Assembly (NCBI GenBank): GCA_020434375.1
Contig: JAGRAY010000016.1
Location: 4,268-18,969 of the forward strand
DNA length: 14,702 nt
Direction of reading: 5' to 3'
Origin: Bdellovibrionales bacterium
Lineage (GTDB): Bacteria; Bdellovibrionota_G; JALEGL01; JAGRAY01
Made by a program: the position numbers and the translations under genes. The notes beneath the pieces were generated by a model. It ran no database searches. It saw nothing but the letters and a program-made list of their open reading frames with translations, and was not told where the DNA came from. Below, one piece after another: positions 1 through 7,914 of the stretch (positions are counted from its first letter, which is position 1; each line of letters begins with the position of its first letter).

Positions 1-320
1 ATAACACTATTTGGACTCAAAAAACTACCAATGCGAAAATCGAAGTTACCGAAACCCAAATGCCCTCCGGATTGAACGGCACCAATCGAGAGTGAAGCCT
101 TTCCGCCAGGCAAGGTTCCAAATCCGTTATATGGGAAAATGGCTCTAGCAACTAAATCACCTAATATCGGCATTAAAAAAATCCCTGCAAACACACCGGC
201 AATACTATCGTAGTTTTGATCAGGGATTTCTCCATTGAGAGAACCACAATAGCCACATGTTAACGAACAATTTATGATCACAAACAAAATAGCTAAAACT
301 AAGCTTCTTCGTTTTTTCAT
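1..320 (-). CDS. Exported protein, N-terminal part (truncated by left window edge)
   Basis: An open frame of 106 codons runs from an ATG at 320-318 off the left edge without a stop. The protein begins MKKRRSLVLAILFV, a basic n-region followed by a hydrophobic core, then NCSLTCGYCGS, so it is exported. The Cys at about residue 18 or 22 could be a lipidation site, but neither context is a perfect lipobox. After this come two hydrophobic or glycine-rich stretches (about 40-60 and 68-95, with GTLPGGKASLSIG and GGHLGFGNFDFRIGS) that resemble a beta-strand/outer-membrane type sequence; that reading is inference. A good Shine-Dalgarno AGGAG lies 8 nt before the ATG and overlaps the TAG stop of the upstream gene, so the two genes are probably translationally coupled. 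No family recognised. Confidence 0.75.
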   Translation of the reverse strand, partial: MKKRRSLVLAILFVIINCSLTCGYCGSLNGEIPDQNYDSIAGVFAGIFLMPILGDLVARAIFPYNGFGTLPGGKASLSIGAVQSGGHLGFGNFDFRIGSFLSPNSV

Positions 321-331
321 TTTAAGATCTC

Positions 332-823
332 CTAGTTTGCAATCGACAAATTTGCTCGAAAATCACCCAAGAGTGTATCTCCATTAATGAACGAGATCGA
401 AAAATAGCCCGCAATCGGTGAGTTACTTTGATACGAAAACTCGGTAAACGTTAGTGTGGCTGTGTGCATGGCGGGAAAAGGCTGACGATCTTCTTCAAGG
501 CCCGAACTTCCCTGAACCAAACGAAACCGGCTGAGCACACTGCTTTGAACCAAATCAATAGGAACATTCGCTTCAATAGAAAGCTGGCTATTGTCGATAA
601 GAATTTTCGCTGCCTCTTCAAAGTCTGAAGACCCAGAGATAGGGGACACATAGGCGATGGAAATACCCTCACCACCAATGAGCTCAATTTGAACCGATTG
701 AAAATCTAATGCATAGAGATCGCGAATACTCCCGCGAAGACTGTTCTCACTTTGCACGCAAGATAAAATGCTAAAAAGACACATCCAAAAAGATACATGA
801 CTGAGATGTTTCATTCTTTTCAT
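332..823 (-). CDS. Small predicted lipoprotein of unknown function
   Basis: The frame is open up to an ATG at 868, but I place the start at the internal ATG at 823 (a third is at 814). From there the protein begins MKRMKHLSHV, followed by a hydrophobic segment ending in the lipobox ILSC, which gives a normal 21-residue lipoprotein signal; the upstream start would add 15 residues before it. No start has a convincing ribosome site. The mature part (about 140 residues) is polar with alternating beta-like stretches (LTFTEFSYQSN, AGYFSISFINGDTL near the C-terminus) and no motif I know. It ends in a TAG that overlaps the SD of the next minus-strand gene, so both form one operon of exported proteins. 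Likely anchored in a membrane by its lipid. Confidence 0.7.
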   Translation of the reverse strand: MKRMKHLSHVSFWMCLFSILSCVQSENSLRGSIRDLYALDFQSVQIELIGGEGISIAYVSPISGSSDFEEAAKILIDNSQLSIEANVPIDLVQSSVLSRFRLVQGSSGLEEDRQPFPAMHTATLTFTEFSYQSNSPIAGYFSISFINGDTLLGDFRANLSIAN

Positions 824-986
824 TATACACGAGTGCCTAATAGAGCCCCAACTATGCAATTTTTTCATAGAACGAATGATCTAGAACGAGGCATTTAGAA
901 ACCCCGAGAAAGCGGCCTCATGCTTGTTAAATTACATAATAATAACAGATATTTAAAAGACACCTATCTTTTTTCCAAGGGCTTTG

Positions 987-2567
987 GTGGTACGGCTGTT
1001 GCATCTATATAAAGACATGTGGCGAAAAAAAATAGGCGTTCTTATTCAAACCATAGCAATATTAGCTCTTGCTGCTTGTTCTGTTGGCGCAGATTTGGAG
1101 TTCATACAAACTCAGTCGGATCGCATTTCAATTACAGGTGAAATTTGTTCACAGGATCCGTTTTCAATTACTTCTCCTGTTAATATTTCAATCGTCATTG
1201 ATGTGAGTGGATCTATGGCAACAACAGATCCAAGTCTTTTCCGAGTGTCTGCAGCTCAACAGGTTGTAAATAAATACCTCCCTAAAGAAAACTATAAATT
1301 TCAAATTATAAAATTTAGCAATGCCGCAGAGAATCTTACTTCTGGTTTTACGCGCGACCCAACCATCATTAATTCTGCTATCGGAGCTCTTAGTCAGGCA
1401 GATGGCGGAACAAACTATCAAGATGCTTTTAACTCAACACGCTCTGGCATTGAACAAGAGATTATTGATCTTGAAGACAATCAGGGATCGGCTGCAACCG
1501 CTTATTTCCCAATTTTGTTTTTGAGCGATGGTGTACCAACACTACCTAGTGGAAATCCTCAAGGAAATGCAATCTCGGCTCTCAATCTCTTAATGGGTAT
1601 TAAAAATATTTACACGATTGGCGATCTAAGACTCCACGCCGCTTTTTTAGGTGCCGCTAACAGTGCGGGATATATCTTTATGCAACAAGTTGCTGCAATA
1701 GGTTTGGGCATATTCCTTCATTTCCAAAATGCTTCTGATATTTCATTTTTGGATCAAGGCATTGACTTAGAGCCGCTTCATATCCCCTATTCTCTCGTGA
1801 ACCTCTTTGTTTTAAATATGAACGCGATCAGCGGAAGTGTGGGTAACAGTGGCCCGACAATCTTACCCGATTCCGATATGGATGGCCTGCCCGATTATCG
1901 TGAACTTGAACTCGGAACGAATCCGCTAAACCCCGATACCGATGGTGATAACACGCGTGACGGCGTTGAAATTCTGCGACTCAGCAATCCTTTGGTGCAA
2001 GATTCCTTGTGCCCAGGTGGATCAAACGCGCAAGATCAAGACCTCGATGGTTTAACCGATTGCGAAGAAGCCAAACTTTTTACTGACGAGAAATATTTCG
2101 ACACCGACGAAGACGGCATCCCCGATTTGCTTGAAGTGATTCGTGGAACTGACCCAACCATTCCAGATGTGTCGCTTGATCCAGATAGCGATGGACGACC
2201 CAACGTCGACGAAATCAAACGAAATCTCAATCCAAACTATAATGACAACAGCATTCTAGAAACCTACGGATATCAACACAGTCTTAACTTTGTCGGAATC
2301 AATGCCGATGGACTGTATTGTTATAATGCCGAGTATCACAATATTTCTTTGGTACCAACGTTGAGTCTCTCAGGTCAGAATGCATCCAATGAAATCTGGA
2401 TCTACCTCATTCAACGACCCCTCGATGGTTCAACCGATAAGAATACCGTTGCCCTTGGTAAAATCATTGTCGATGTCACGGCTTTTTACCAAAACCTTGG
2501 TGACTTCAACAACGAAGTTCACTGGAGCCAGATTCCATTTGAGTATCTGACCCCTGTGACACCCTGA
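987..2567 (+). CDS. VWA-domain lipoprotein with Asp-rich (TSP3-like) Ca-binding repeats
   Basis: Numbering here is from the TTG at 984. The preferred start is the GTG at 987, which has AAGGG five bases upstream; an ATG at 1017 would give a more classical short signal. A hydrophobic stretch ends in LALAAC, so Cys32 is probably lipidated. Residues about 65-260 form a von Willebrand factor A domain: the MIDAS motif DVSGS at 73-77, GGT with Thr143, and the third metal-site loop SDG at 181-183. Residues about 295-420 hold Asp-rich repeats of the bacterial thrombospondin-type-3 kind (DSDMDGLPDYRELELGTNP, DQDLDGLTDCEEAKLF, DTDEDGIPDLLEV, DPDSDGRPNVDE), a known Ca-binding pattern. The C-terminal 100 residues are unrecognised. 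Likely a surface or periplasmic adhesion/scaffold lipoprotein; the ligand cannot be read from the sequence. Confidence 0.85.
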   Translation: MVRLLHLYKDMWRKKIGVLIQTIAILALAACSVGADLEFIQTQSDRISITGEICSQDPFSITSPVNISIVIDVSGSMATTDPSLFRVSAAQQVVNKYLPKENYKFQIIKFSNAAENLTSGFTRDPTIINSAIGALSQADGGTNYQDAFNSTRSGIEQEIIDLEDNQGSAATAYFPILFLSDGVPTLPSGNPQGNAISALNLLMGIKNIYTIGDLRLHAAFLGAANSAGYIFMQQVAAIGLGIFLHFQNASDISFLDQGIDLEPLHIPYSLVNLFVLNMNAISGSVGNSGPTILPDSDMDGLPDYRELELGTNPLNPDTDGDNTRDGVEILRLSNPLVQDSLCPGGSNAQDQDLDGLTDCEEAKLFTDEKYFDTDEDGIPDLLEVIRGTDPTIPDVSLDPDSDGRPNVDEIKRNLNPNYNDNSILETYGYQHSLNFVGINADGLYCYNAEYHNISLVPTLSLSGQNASNEIWIYLIQRPLDGSTDKNTVALGKIIVDVTAFYQNLGDFNNEVHWSQIPFEYLTPVTP

Positions 2568-2617
2568 CCAGTTTCGGAAAAAGTTGATATTTCTTAAAAT
2601 ACATCCTGAAGCACCAA

Positions 2618-3397
2618 CTAGTTTTTATGAAGGCGCGCTACGATGTTTCGCGAAAGCGATCTTAGAGCTATGCGGGAACTTTGCGCTGTTATTTTATTCA
2701 CTAAGCCTGGAATAATCACCGTTTTGCCCTTCATAAGACCGTCCACGCCAATGCGTGCGACATCTTTTGATTGCATTTGAAACCCAGGTATTTTGAATAA
2801 GAGTTTATCTGATACATGGGCTCTATTTCCAAAACCTGTGTGCGTTGGCCCGGGACAAAGCGCTGACACAGTCACCTCAGTGTCTTCAAGTTCTTTAGCT
2901 AAGCCCTCTGTAAAATGAAGCACATAAGCTTTGCTAGCGTAGTAAACAGACATATAGGGCCCAGCCTGAAACGCTGCAAGAGAAGCGACGTTCATGATCC
3001 GCCCATTTTTCTTTTGAATCATGAAAGGCACGAAGTATCTGCAAAGCATTGTCAGGGTATGTATATTGAGCGTGATCATTCCAGCAATCGTTGCATCATC
3101 CATTTCCGAAAACGATCCCAATTCTCCAAAACCTGCATTGTTAACAAGAATTTCCACGTGAAGATCCCGCCGACAAATTTCCTCGTAAAGCGCTTTGGCG
3201 CTATCCGGCAAACTAAGATCCATAGCGATAGAATGCGTCTGAACCTGAAACTGAGTGTTTATTTCCTTAGACACCGCCTCAAGAGCGCTTTTAGAACGCG
3301 CGACTAAGGCAAGATCGTGCCCTCTTCGCGCAAACTCAATGGCCATGTCTTTTCCAATACCATTTGACGCACCAGTGATGAGAACCAATGGATTCAT
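2618..3397 (-). CDS. Short-chain dehydrogenase/reductase (SDR, DltE/YqjQ-like)
   Basis: A cytoplasmic NAD(P)-dependent oxidoreductase of the classical SDR family, 259 aa, the usual size. The cofactor motif TGASNGIG is at 8-15, with Arg34 after the second strand suggesting NADP preference (inference). D60-L61 fits the adenine-contact position, NNAG is at 86-89, and the catalytic tetrad is N111, S139, Y152 and K156 (YYASK). PGP at 182-184 follows. The style matches the DltE/COG0300 group; the substrate is unknown. The last 40 residues are basic and partly hydrophobic, and may contact membrane. The ATG at 3397 begins the conserved N-terminus directly but lacks a clear ribosome site. It lies 48 bp downstream of the 325-aa exported-protein gene on the same strand and may share its transcript. 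Confidence 0.9.
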   Translation of the reverse strand: MNPLVLITGASNGIGKDMAIEFARRGHDLALVARSKSALEAVSKEINTQFQVQTHSIAMDLSLPDSAKALYEEICRRDLHVEILVNNAGFGELGSFSEMDDATIAGMITLNIHTLTMLCRYFVPFMIQKKNGRIMNVASLAAFQAGPYMSVYYASKAYVLHFTEGLAKELEDTEVTVSALCPGPTHTGFGNRAHVSDKLLFKIPGFQMQSKDVARIGVDGLMKGKTVIIPGLVNKITAQSSRIALRSLSRNIVARLHKN

Positions 3398-3445
3398 ATC
3401 AACGGCTAAGTATCTGAATTACTGAATAGATGCCACTATTTGTGT

Positions 3446-4423
3446 TTAGTCGTCAGTTTCTGGTTCCGGGTATTGAAATTCTAAAACCTGATCCTCATCA
3501 ACGTTTAACTCTTGGTTGTCTTGTCTATAATAGTAATAAACTTTAATGGCTCCTCCCAAATAAACATTTCCCTCTGCTGTTTCACCTTTTTGAATTAACT
3601 TTCCGGGGTTCCAAATATCTTGATAGATTTTACCAATACGCGTTGCATCCTGACGACAACTGTCTCGCGTTTCCGTAAAATAGTAGAACCAATCATTTCT
3701 TGAATCCATTGGATTTATTGCAACACGTTTTGCATGAATGATGCACATTTGAACGTCAGCTTTTCGAACATCGATAAAGCGTTCCTCTTCAACAGATTTG
3801 TTGTTCATGAATTTCTCCAAATCACTGTCAGGCGTTTTTCGATCAATCGTATAGTGTTCAAGCATAACAAGTTGATTGTCCCATTCCTTATAACCAAAGT
3901 CGATTTGTAGAAAAAAAGGCGGATGAAGATTCATAGCTCTATCTAAACCCAAATTCAAACACGCCGTTCGATCCGCGACCTCTTCGCGCGTCCAATGCAG
4001 GTATTTCTTATTCACCTCGCTTACAGGCACCGACAAAAGAAGTGAGCTGTTCGAATCTGTCATAAACACTTCTTGAAGCTCGGAAATATTCAACCGTGTT
4101 ATATCACTTTTGACTTTCGAGTTACCCGTAGGATTTGCGTCGTAGGTATAGTCAAAGAAATTGGAATTGATAGAACAAGGATCACCATGCGGATAGGTCA
4201 CTCCAAAAGGACAACTTCCAGAGTAAGAACGTTTCGATTCCATTGTAAACGTATCGTCATTTTCGTTATTGGTGTTCTGATAAGAACGCGAAATTATGTT
4301 TTTATGAACCTGCAACTCGCAGACAAAGTCAGTCTGAGCTAAAACAACTGTCGATCGCCACAGCAGGCAAATTATTAAACCCGCCAAAGAACTCAAAACT
4401 TTTACTCGTCTTCTCTTCACCAC
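3446..4423 (-). CDS. Exported protein of unknown function (325 aa)
   Basis: The start is a GTG at 4423-4421 with a strong purine-rich ribosome site (AAGGGGGGAT) just upstream. The N-terminus MVKRRRVKVL plus a hydrophobic core and STVVLA-QTD looks like a signal peptide cleaved by signal peptidase I after about residue 29. The mature part has six cysteines (in FVCEL, SGSCP, GDPCS, RTACL, VQMCI and RDSCR), an even number that would suit disulphides in the periplasm. It is polar, rich in Tyr, Asp and Asn, and ends in an acidic tail EPETDD. No family, repeat or catalytic motif recognised. The spacing of the Cys residues and full-length frame argue for a real gene. A sigma-70-like promoter candidate lies just upstream, and an SDR gene follows on the same strand. 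Confidence 0.75.
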   Translation of the reverse strand: MVKRRRVKVLSSLAGLIICLLWRSTVVLAQTDFVCELQVHKNIISRSYQNTNNENDDTFTMESKRSYSGSCPFGVTYPHGDPCSINSNFFDYTYDANPTGNSKVKSDITRLNISELQEVFMTDSNSSLLLSVPVSEVNKKYLHWTREEVADRTACLNLGLDRAMNLHPPFFLQIDFGYKEWDNQLVMLEHYTIDRKTPDSDLEKFMNNKSVEEERFIDVRKADVQMCIIHAKRVAINPMDSRNDWFYYFTETRDSCRQDATRIGKIYQDIWNPGKLIQKGETAEGNVYLGGAIKVYYYYRQDNQELNVDEDQVLEFQYPEPETDD

Positions 4424-4455
4424 AATATCCCCCCTTTTTACTTTAAGAAACCCAA

Positions 4456-4483
4456 CCTATACGAAGTTCATATAAATTTTCAA
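4456..4483 (-). promoter_or_regulatory. Candidate sigma-70 promoter for the minus-strand 325-aa gene
   Basis: Read on the minus strand: TTGAAA (4483-4478), 16-bp spacer, TATAGG (4461-4456). The -35 matches consensus in 5 of 6 positions and the -10 in 4 of 6. It lies about 33 bp before the GTG start, in the divergent gap with tig. Found by eye only. Confidence 0.4.
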
Positions 4484-4608
4484 GAACTTTTATGTGTCGC
4501 ATCATTTTAATGCGATTTAAAGTAGTTATGGCGCCAAAATGGCTTGATTTCTTGGGACTAGACGAAAACTCTCAGGTGGTATACAAGCCGGGTCCTATGC
4601 TAGAAAAT

Positions 4609-5868
4609 ATGCCAGAAAATATAAAAGTCAAAATCGATTCGGTCTCGTCCGTTGAAAAAAAATTGTCTATTTCAGTGCCCGAAGATTATGTCCAGGCGGA
4701 GCTTGAAAAAGCCTATCGCGATGCAAACCAAAAGGCTAAAATTCCGGGGTTTCGCAAAGGCAAAGTGCCACGTTCCGTATTAGAAAAGCGCTTTGGTCCC
4801 TCTATTGAAGCCGAAGTCTTGCAAGACGTAATTCGAGGAACCGTAACAAAAGCCATGGAAGACCATAAACTCGATGCCATCTATGTTTCAGAGATTATGG
4901 AACCCAAACGCGTTAAAGGAGAAGGTTTTTCCTATATCGCCTCCATAGAAGTCAAACCTGAAATCGAACCTAAAGCATATACAGGCGTTAAAATTGAGGG
5001 CGAAAAATTAGTGATCGATGAAAATAAAGTCAACGAAGCCCTAAAGCATCTTTTAGAATCTCAAGCTGTATTAAAGCCCATTGAAAATGCCACCAAGGTA
5101 TCCAAAGGTAACTTTGTCACCCTAAGTGTGAGTGATTTAACTACAAATCCACCAAAAGAAAGCAAAGACCAAATTTACGAGGTTGGATCTGAAAACGCGC
5201 GCAAAGAGATCGACCAAGCTTTGGCATCAATGAAAATCGGCGAAAGCCAAGCGGTCACTTTTGAAGACGAAAAATCCAAAAAGAAATACGACATTCAAAT
5301 TTCGCTAAAAGCGATTAAAGAAAAAGTACTCCCTGAGCTCACCGACGAATTTGCCAAATCTGTGGGCCCATTTGAAACGCTCAAAGATCTTAAAGATCAC
5401 CTTGAAAAAGAACTTAAAGTTGAGGCCGACGCAAAAATGCGCTCGGGCAATATTCGCAAAATCCTGGATTCCATTTTAGAAAAAAATCCTGTCGAACTCC
5501 CAAAAACGCTGGTTCATCATGAAGTCGAGCGTCTTTGCAAAGGCGTTGAACAGCGTATGAAAGAGGCTGGGATCGAAAAACTTCCAGAGGATTATTCACA
5601 TGAAAAGATGCACACCCAACTTCAACCCGATGCCGAAAAAAATGTTCATGAGCAAATTGTTCTTGAGGCCATTGCGCGTAAAGAAGACATCACCGTTGAA
5701 AATGAAGAAATCATGAACCGACTCAAACAACAAGCTGAGGCTTCGAGAATTCCAATTTCCGAACTTAAGGCCTATTATGACAAGTCTGGTGGCATTGAGG
5801 ATCTTGGCTTTCAACTTTTAGTGCAGAAAACCCTTGATTTCCTTCTGACCAAGGCTAACATTAAGTAA
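4609..5868 (+). CDS. tig: Trigger factor (ribosome-associated chaperone and prolyl isomerase)
   Basis: Trigger factor binds the ribosome exit tunnel and shelters nascent chains. Counting from the ATG chosen here, the N-terminal ribosome-binding domain starts at once (IKVKIDSVSSVEKKLSI), and the ribosome-docking signature is clear: IPGFRKGKVP with G-F-R-K at about residues 47-50. A central PPIase-like domain (about 150-245; GNFVTLSV, IGESQAVTFEDE) and the long helical C-terminal substrate arms (about 250-419; ELTDEFAKSVG, then charged helices) follow. From 4609 the product is 419 aa, near the family norm. The same frame is open back to ATGs at 4597, 4528, 4510 and 4492, adding up to 39 residues; no start has a good SD, so the start is uncertain and the extension may be real. 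First gene of the tig-clpP-clpX-lon block. Confidence 0.95.
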   Translation: MPENIKVKIDSVSSVEKKLSISVPEDYVQAELEKAYRDANQKAKIPGFRKGKVPRSVLEKRFGPSIEAEVLQDVIRGTVTKAMEDHKLDAIYVSEIMEPKRVKGEGFSYIASIEVKPEIEPKAYTGVKIEGEKLVIDENKVNEALKHLLESQAVLKPIENATKVSKGNFVTLSVSDLTTNPPKESKDQIYEVGSENARKEIDQALASMKIGESQAVTFEDEKSKKKYDIQISLKAIKEKVLPELTDEFAKSVGPFETLKDLKDHLEKELKVEADAKMRSGNIRKILDSILEKNPVELPKTLVHHEVERLCKGVEQRMKEAGIEKLPEDYSHEKMHTQLQPDAEKNVHEQIVLEAIARKEDITVENEEIMNRLKQQAEASRIPISELKAYYDKSGGIEDLGFQLLVQKTLDFLLTKANIK

Positions 5869-5921
5869 AGGGCCCATAGTTTTCTCAATTAAAACGAAGT
5901 GCAAACGAAAAGGACAAACAC

Positions 5922-6533
5922 ATGCCATTAGTTCCAATGGTCGTTGAACAAACCCACCGTGGTGAGCGCGCGTACGATATTTACAGCCGCCTATTAAAAG
6001 ACCGAATCGTATTCCTGAGCTCCCCTGTTGATGACGATGTTGCCAATCTCATTGTCGCGCAGTTTCTATTTCTTGAATCTGAAGACCCTGAAAAAGAAAT
6101 TAATTTTTATATCAATTCTCCTGGAGGCTCCGTTTATGCAGGTCTCGCGATCTACGATACCATGCAACATATTCGTTGCCCTGTTTCAACGTTTTGTATT
6201 GGTATGGCCGCGTCTATGGCAGCGGTTTTATTGACAGCAGGCGAGAAGGAAAAGCGATTTTCTCTACCTCACTCACGCATTCTGATTCACCAACCTTTGG
6301 GAGGATTTAGAGGCCAAGCCGCTGATATTGATATTCAGGCACGCGAGATCTTAAAAATTCGTGAAGAGCTCAATAATATTTTGCATATCCACACGGGCCA
6401 ACCTATTGAAAAAATAGAGAAAGATACCGACCGCGACTATTATATGAACCCCGAGGCCGCAAAAGAGTACGGCATCATTGACTCAGTGGTCACCAAGCAA
6501 AAAGGTGCAGCAACTTCTTTGGGAAAAAAGTAG
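5922..6533 (+). CDS. clpP: ATP-dependent Clp protease proteolytic subunit
   Basis: Serine peptidase that assembles as a double heptamer and cuts proteins fed to it by ClpX or another Clp ATPase. The catalytic triad is complete at the standard positions: Ser98 in GMAASMAA, His123 in IHQP, Asp172 in DRDYYM. The oligomerisation and substrate-groove segment YINSPGGSV is at 63-71. The N-terminus (MPLVPMVVEQTHRGERAYDIYSRLL) is the standard ClpP start with only a short propeptide, and the length of 203 aa is normal. AAAGGA lies 8 bases upstream of the ATG. It begins 53 bp after tig and ends 20 bp before clpX, so one transcript is likely. Nothing is unusual in the sequence. Confidence 0.98.
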   Translation: MPLVPMVVEQTHRGERAYDIYSRLLKDRIVFLSSPVDDDVANLIVAQFLFLESEDPEKEINFYINSPGGSVYAGLAIYDTMQHIRCPVSTFCIGMAASMAAVLLTAGEKEKRFSLPHSRILIHQPLGGFRGQAADIDIQAREILKIREELNNILHIHTGQPIEKIEKDTDRDYYMNPEAAKEYGIIDSVVTKQKGAATSLGKK

Positions 6534-6553
6534 AATAGAGGTATAGGAGGGGC

Positions 6554-7807
6554 ATGAATCGAAAAGACTCAGATAACACGAATAATAAAAGTTGCTCATT
6601 TTGTGGCAAGAGCCAAAAGGAAGTTAAAAAGCTCATTGCTGGTCCAACGGTTTATATTTGCGACGAATGCATTGAACTTTGCAACGAAATTATTTCTGAA
6701 GATACTGAGCGCGAGGAGAGTTACGCTCCTCAAATTAAAATTCCAAAACCCCATGAAATTAAGACAACGTTGGATGAGTATGTCATTGGTCAGGAACGCG
6801 CCAAAAAGGTTTTATCTGTCGCCGTATACAACCATTATAAACGTATCGATGCTCGATTGTCAGGCTCTGATGTGGAACTTCAAAAATCGAATATCTTACT
6901 TGTGGGGCCCACGGGTAGCGGAAAAACATTGTTGGCGCAAACTTTGGCAAAGATTTTGAATGTACCTTTCACGATTGTTGATGCAACAACGCTCACCGAA
7001 GCTGGATATGTAGGAGAAGATGTTGAGAGTATCATTTTGAGCCTTCTTCAAAATGCGGACTACGATGTTGAACGTGCTCAGCGAGGCATTGCTTATATCG
7101 ATGAAATCGATAAAATTTCCAGAAAAGCGGAAAATCCTTCCATTACCAGAGACGTTTCAGGGGAAGGCGTTCAACAGGCCCTTTTAAAAATTATTGAAGG
7201 AACTGTGGCCAATGTGCCCCCCAAAGGTGGACGGAAACATCCTCAACAGGAGTTTTTACAAGTTGATACCACAAACATTTTATTTATATGTGGAGGAGCA
7301 TTCGTAGGTCTTGAAAAAATTATTGAACAACGCCTGCATGAAAAACTAATTGGATTTGGTGCAAACATAAAATCACCTAAAACTAAAAAGGTTGGTGAAC
7401 TTTTTGAAGACACTCAACCTGAAGACCTTCTTAAGTTCGGCTTAATCCCTGAATTTATCGGAAGAATTCCGGTCGTTGCAACGCTTCATGAATTAGACGA
7501 AAGAGCGTTGCTCGATATATTATCCAAACCAAAAAATGCCTTGGTGAAACAGTACCAAAAGCTATTTGACTTTGAAAAAGTTAAACTGAAATTCACGAAG
7601 GGTGCAATTGTTGCCATTGCCCGCGAAGCTATCAAGAGAAAGGCGGGCGCACGTGGGCTCCGCGCTATTATGGAAAATATCATGCTCGATATTATGTACG
7701 ATGTGCCGACCAAAGATAATATTGAAGAAGTTATGATTTCGGAAGAAACTGTGACCCATGGTGAAAAGCCTATTATTGTCTATCGAAGAGAGGCAGAATC
7801 TGCCTAG
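6554..7807 (+). CDS. clpX: ATP-dependent Clp protease ATP-binding subunit ClpX
   Basis: AAA+ unfoldase that recognises tagged or misfolded substrates and threads them into ClpP. The N-terminal zinc-binding domain has its four cysteines (C14, C17, C36, C39). Then Walker A GPTGSGKT at 118-125, the pore loop GYVG at 151-154, Walker B YIDEID at 181-186, the ClpP-docking loop IGF at 266-268, the arginine-finger region GRIP with Arg314, and sensor 2 GARG with Arg377. At 417 aa it has normal length. A near-perfect ribosome site (TAGGAGGGG) lies directly before the ATG. The 20-bp gap after clpP fits co-transcription and matched synthesis of the two partners. Confidence 0.98.
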   Translation: MNRKDSDNTNNKSCSFCGKSQKEVKKLIAGPTVYICDECIELCNEIISEDTEREESYAPQIKIPKPHEIKTTLDEYVIGQERAKKVLSVAVYNHYKRIDARLSGSDVELQKSNILLVGPTGSGKTLLAQTLAKILNVPFTIVDATTLTEAGYVGEDVESIILSLLQNADYDVERAQRGIAYIDEIDKISRKAENPSITRDVSGEGVQQALLKIIEGTVANVPPKGGRKHPQQEFLQVDTTNILFICGGAFVGLEKIIEQRLHEKLIGFGANIKSPKTKKVGELFEDTQPEDLLKFGLIPEFIGRIPVVATLHELDERALLDILSKPKNALVKQYQKLFDFEKVKLKFTKGAIVAIAREAIKRKAGARGLRAIMENIMLDIMYDVPTKDNIEEVMISEETVTHGEKPIIVYRREAESA

Positions 7808-7852
7808 ACTTCAATATCGCTTTTGCTTTTCTATATTTCGATTTTTTAACCC

Positions 7853-7880
7853 CTTGCAATTTTGTCTTTCGGTCCTATGT
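7853..7880 (+). promoter_or_regulatory. Candidate heat-shock (sigma-32-like) promoter of lon
   Basis: CTTGCAA at 7853-7859 differs from the sigma-32 -35 element CTTGAAA at one base. After 13 bp, TCCTATGT at 7873-7880 matches CCCCATNT at 5 of 7 fixed bases. It sits 34 bp before the lon start in a 107-bp gap after clpX. Read instead as sigma-70, the same region gives TTGCAA, 16 bp, TATGTT. lon is a classical RpoH target in other Proteobacteria; here the assignment is by eye. Confidence 0.4.
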
Positions 7881-7914
7881 TTAACCTTGAATCACATGAG
7901 TCAAAGGAGAACGA

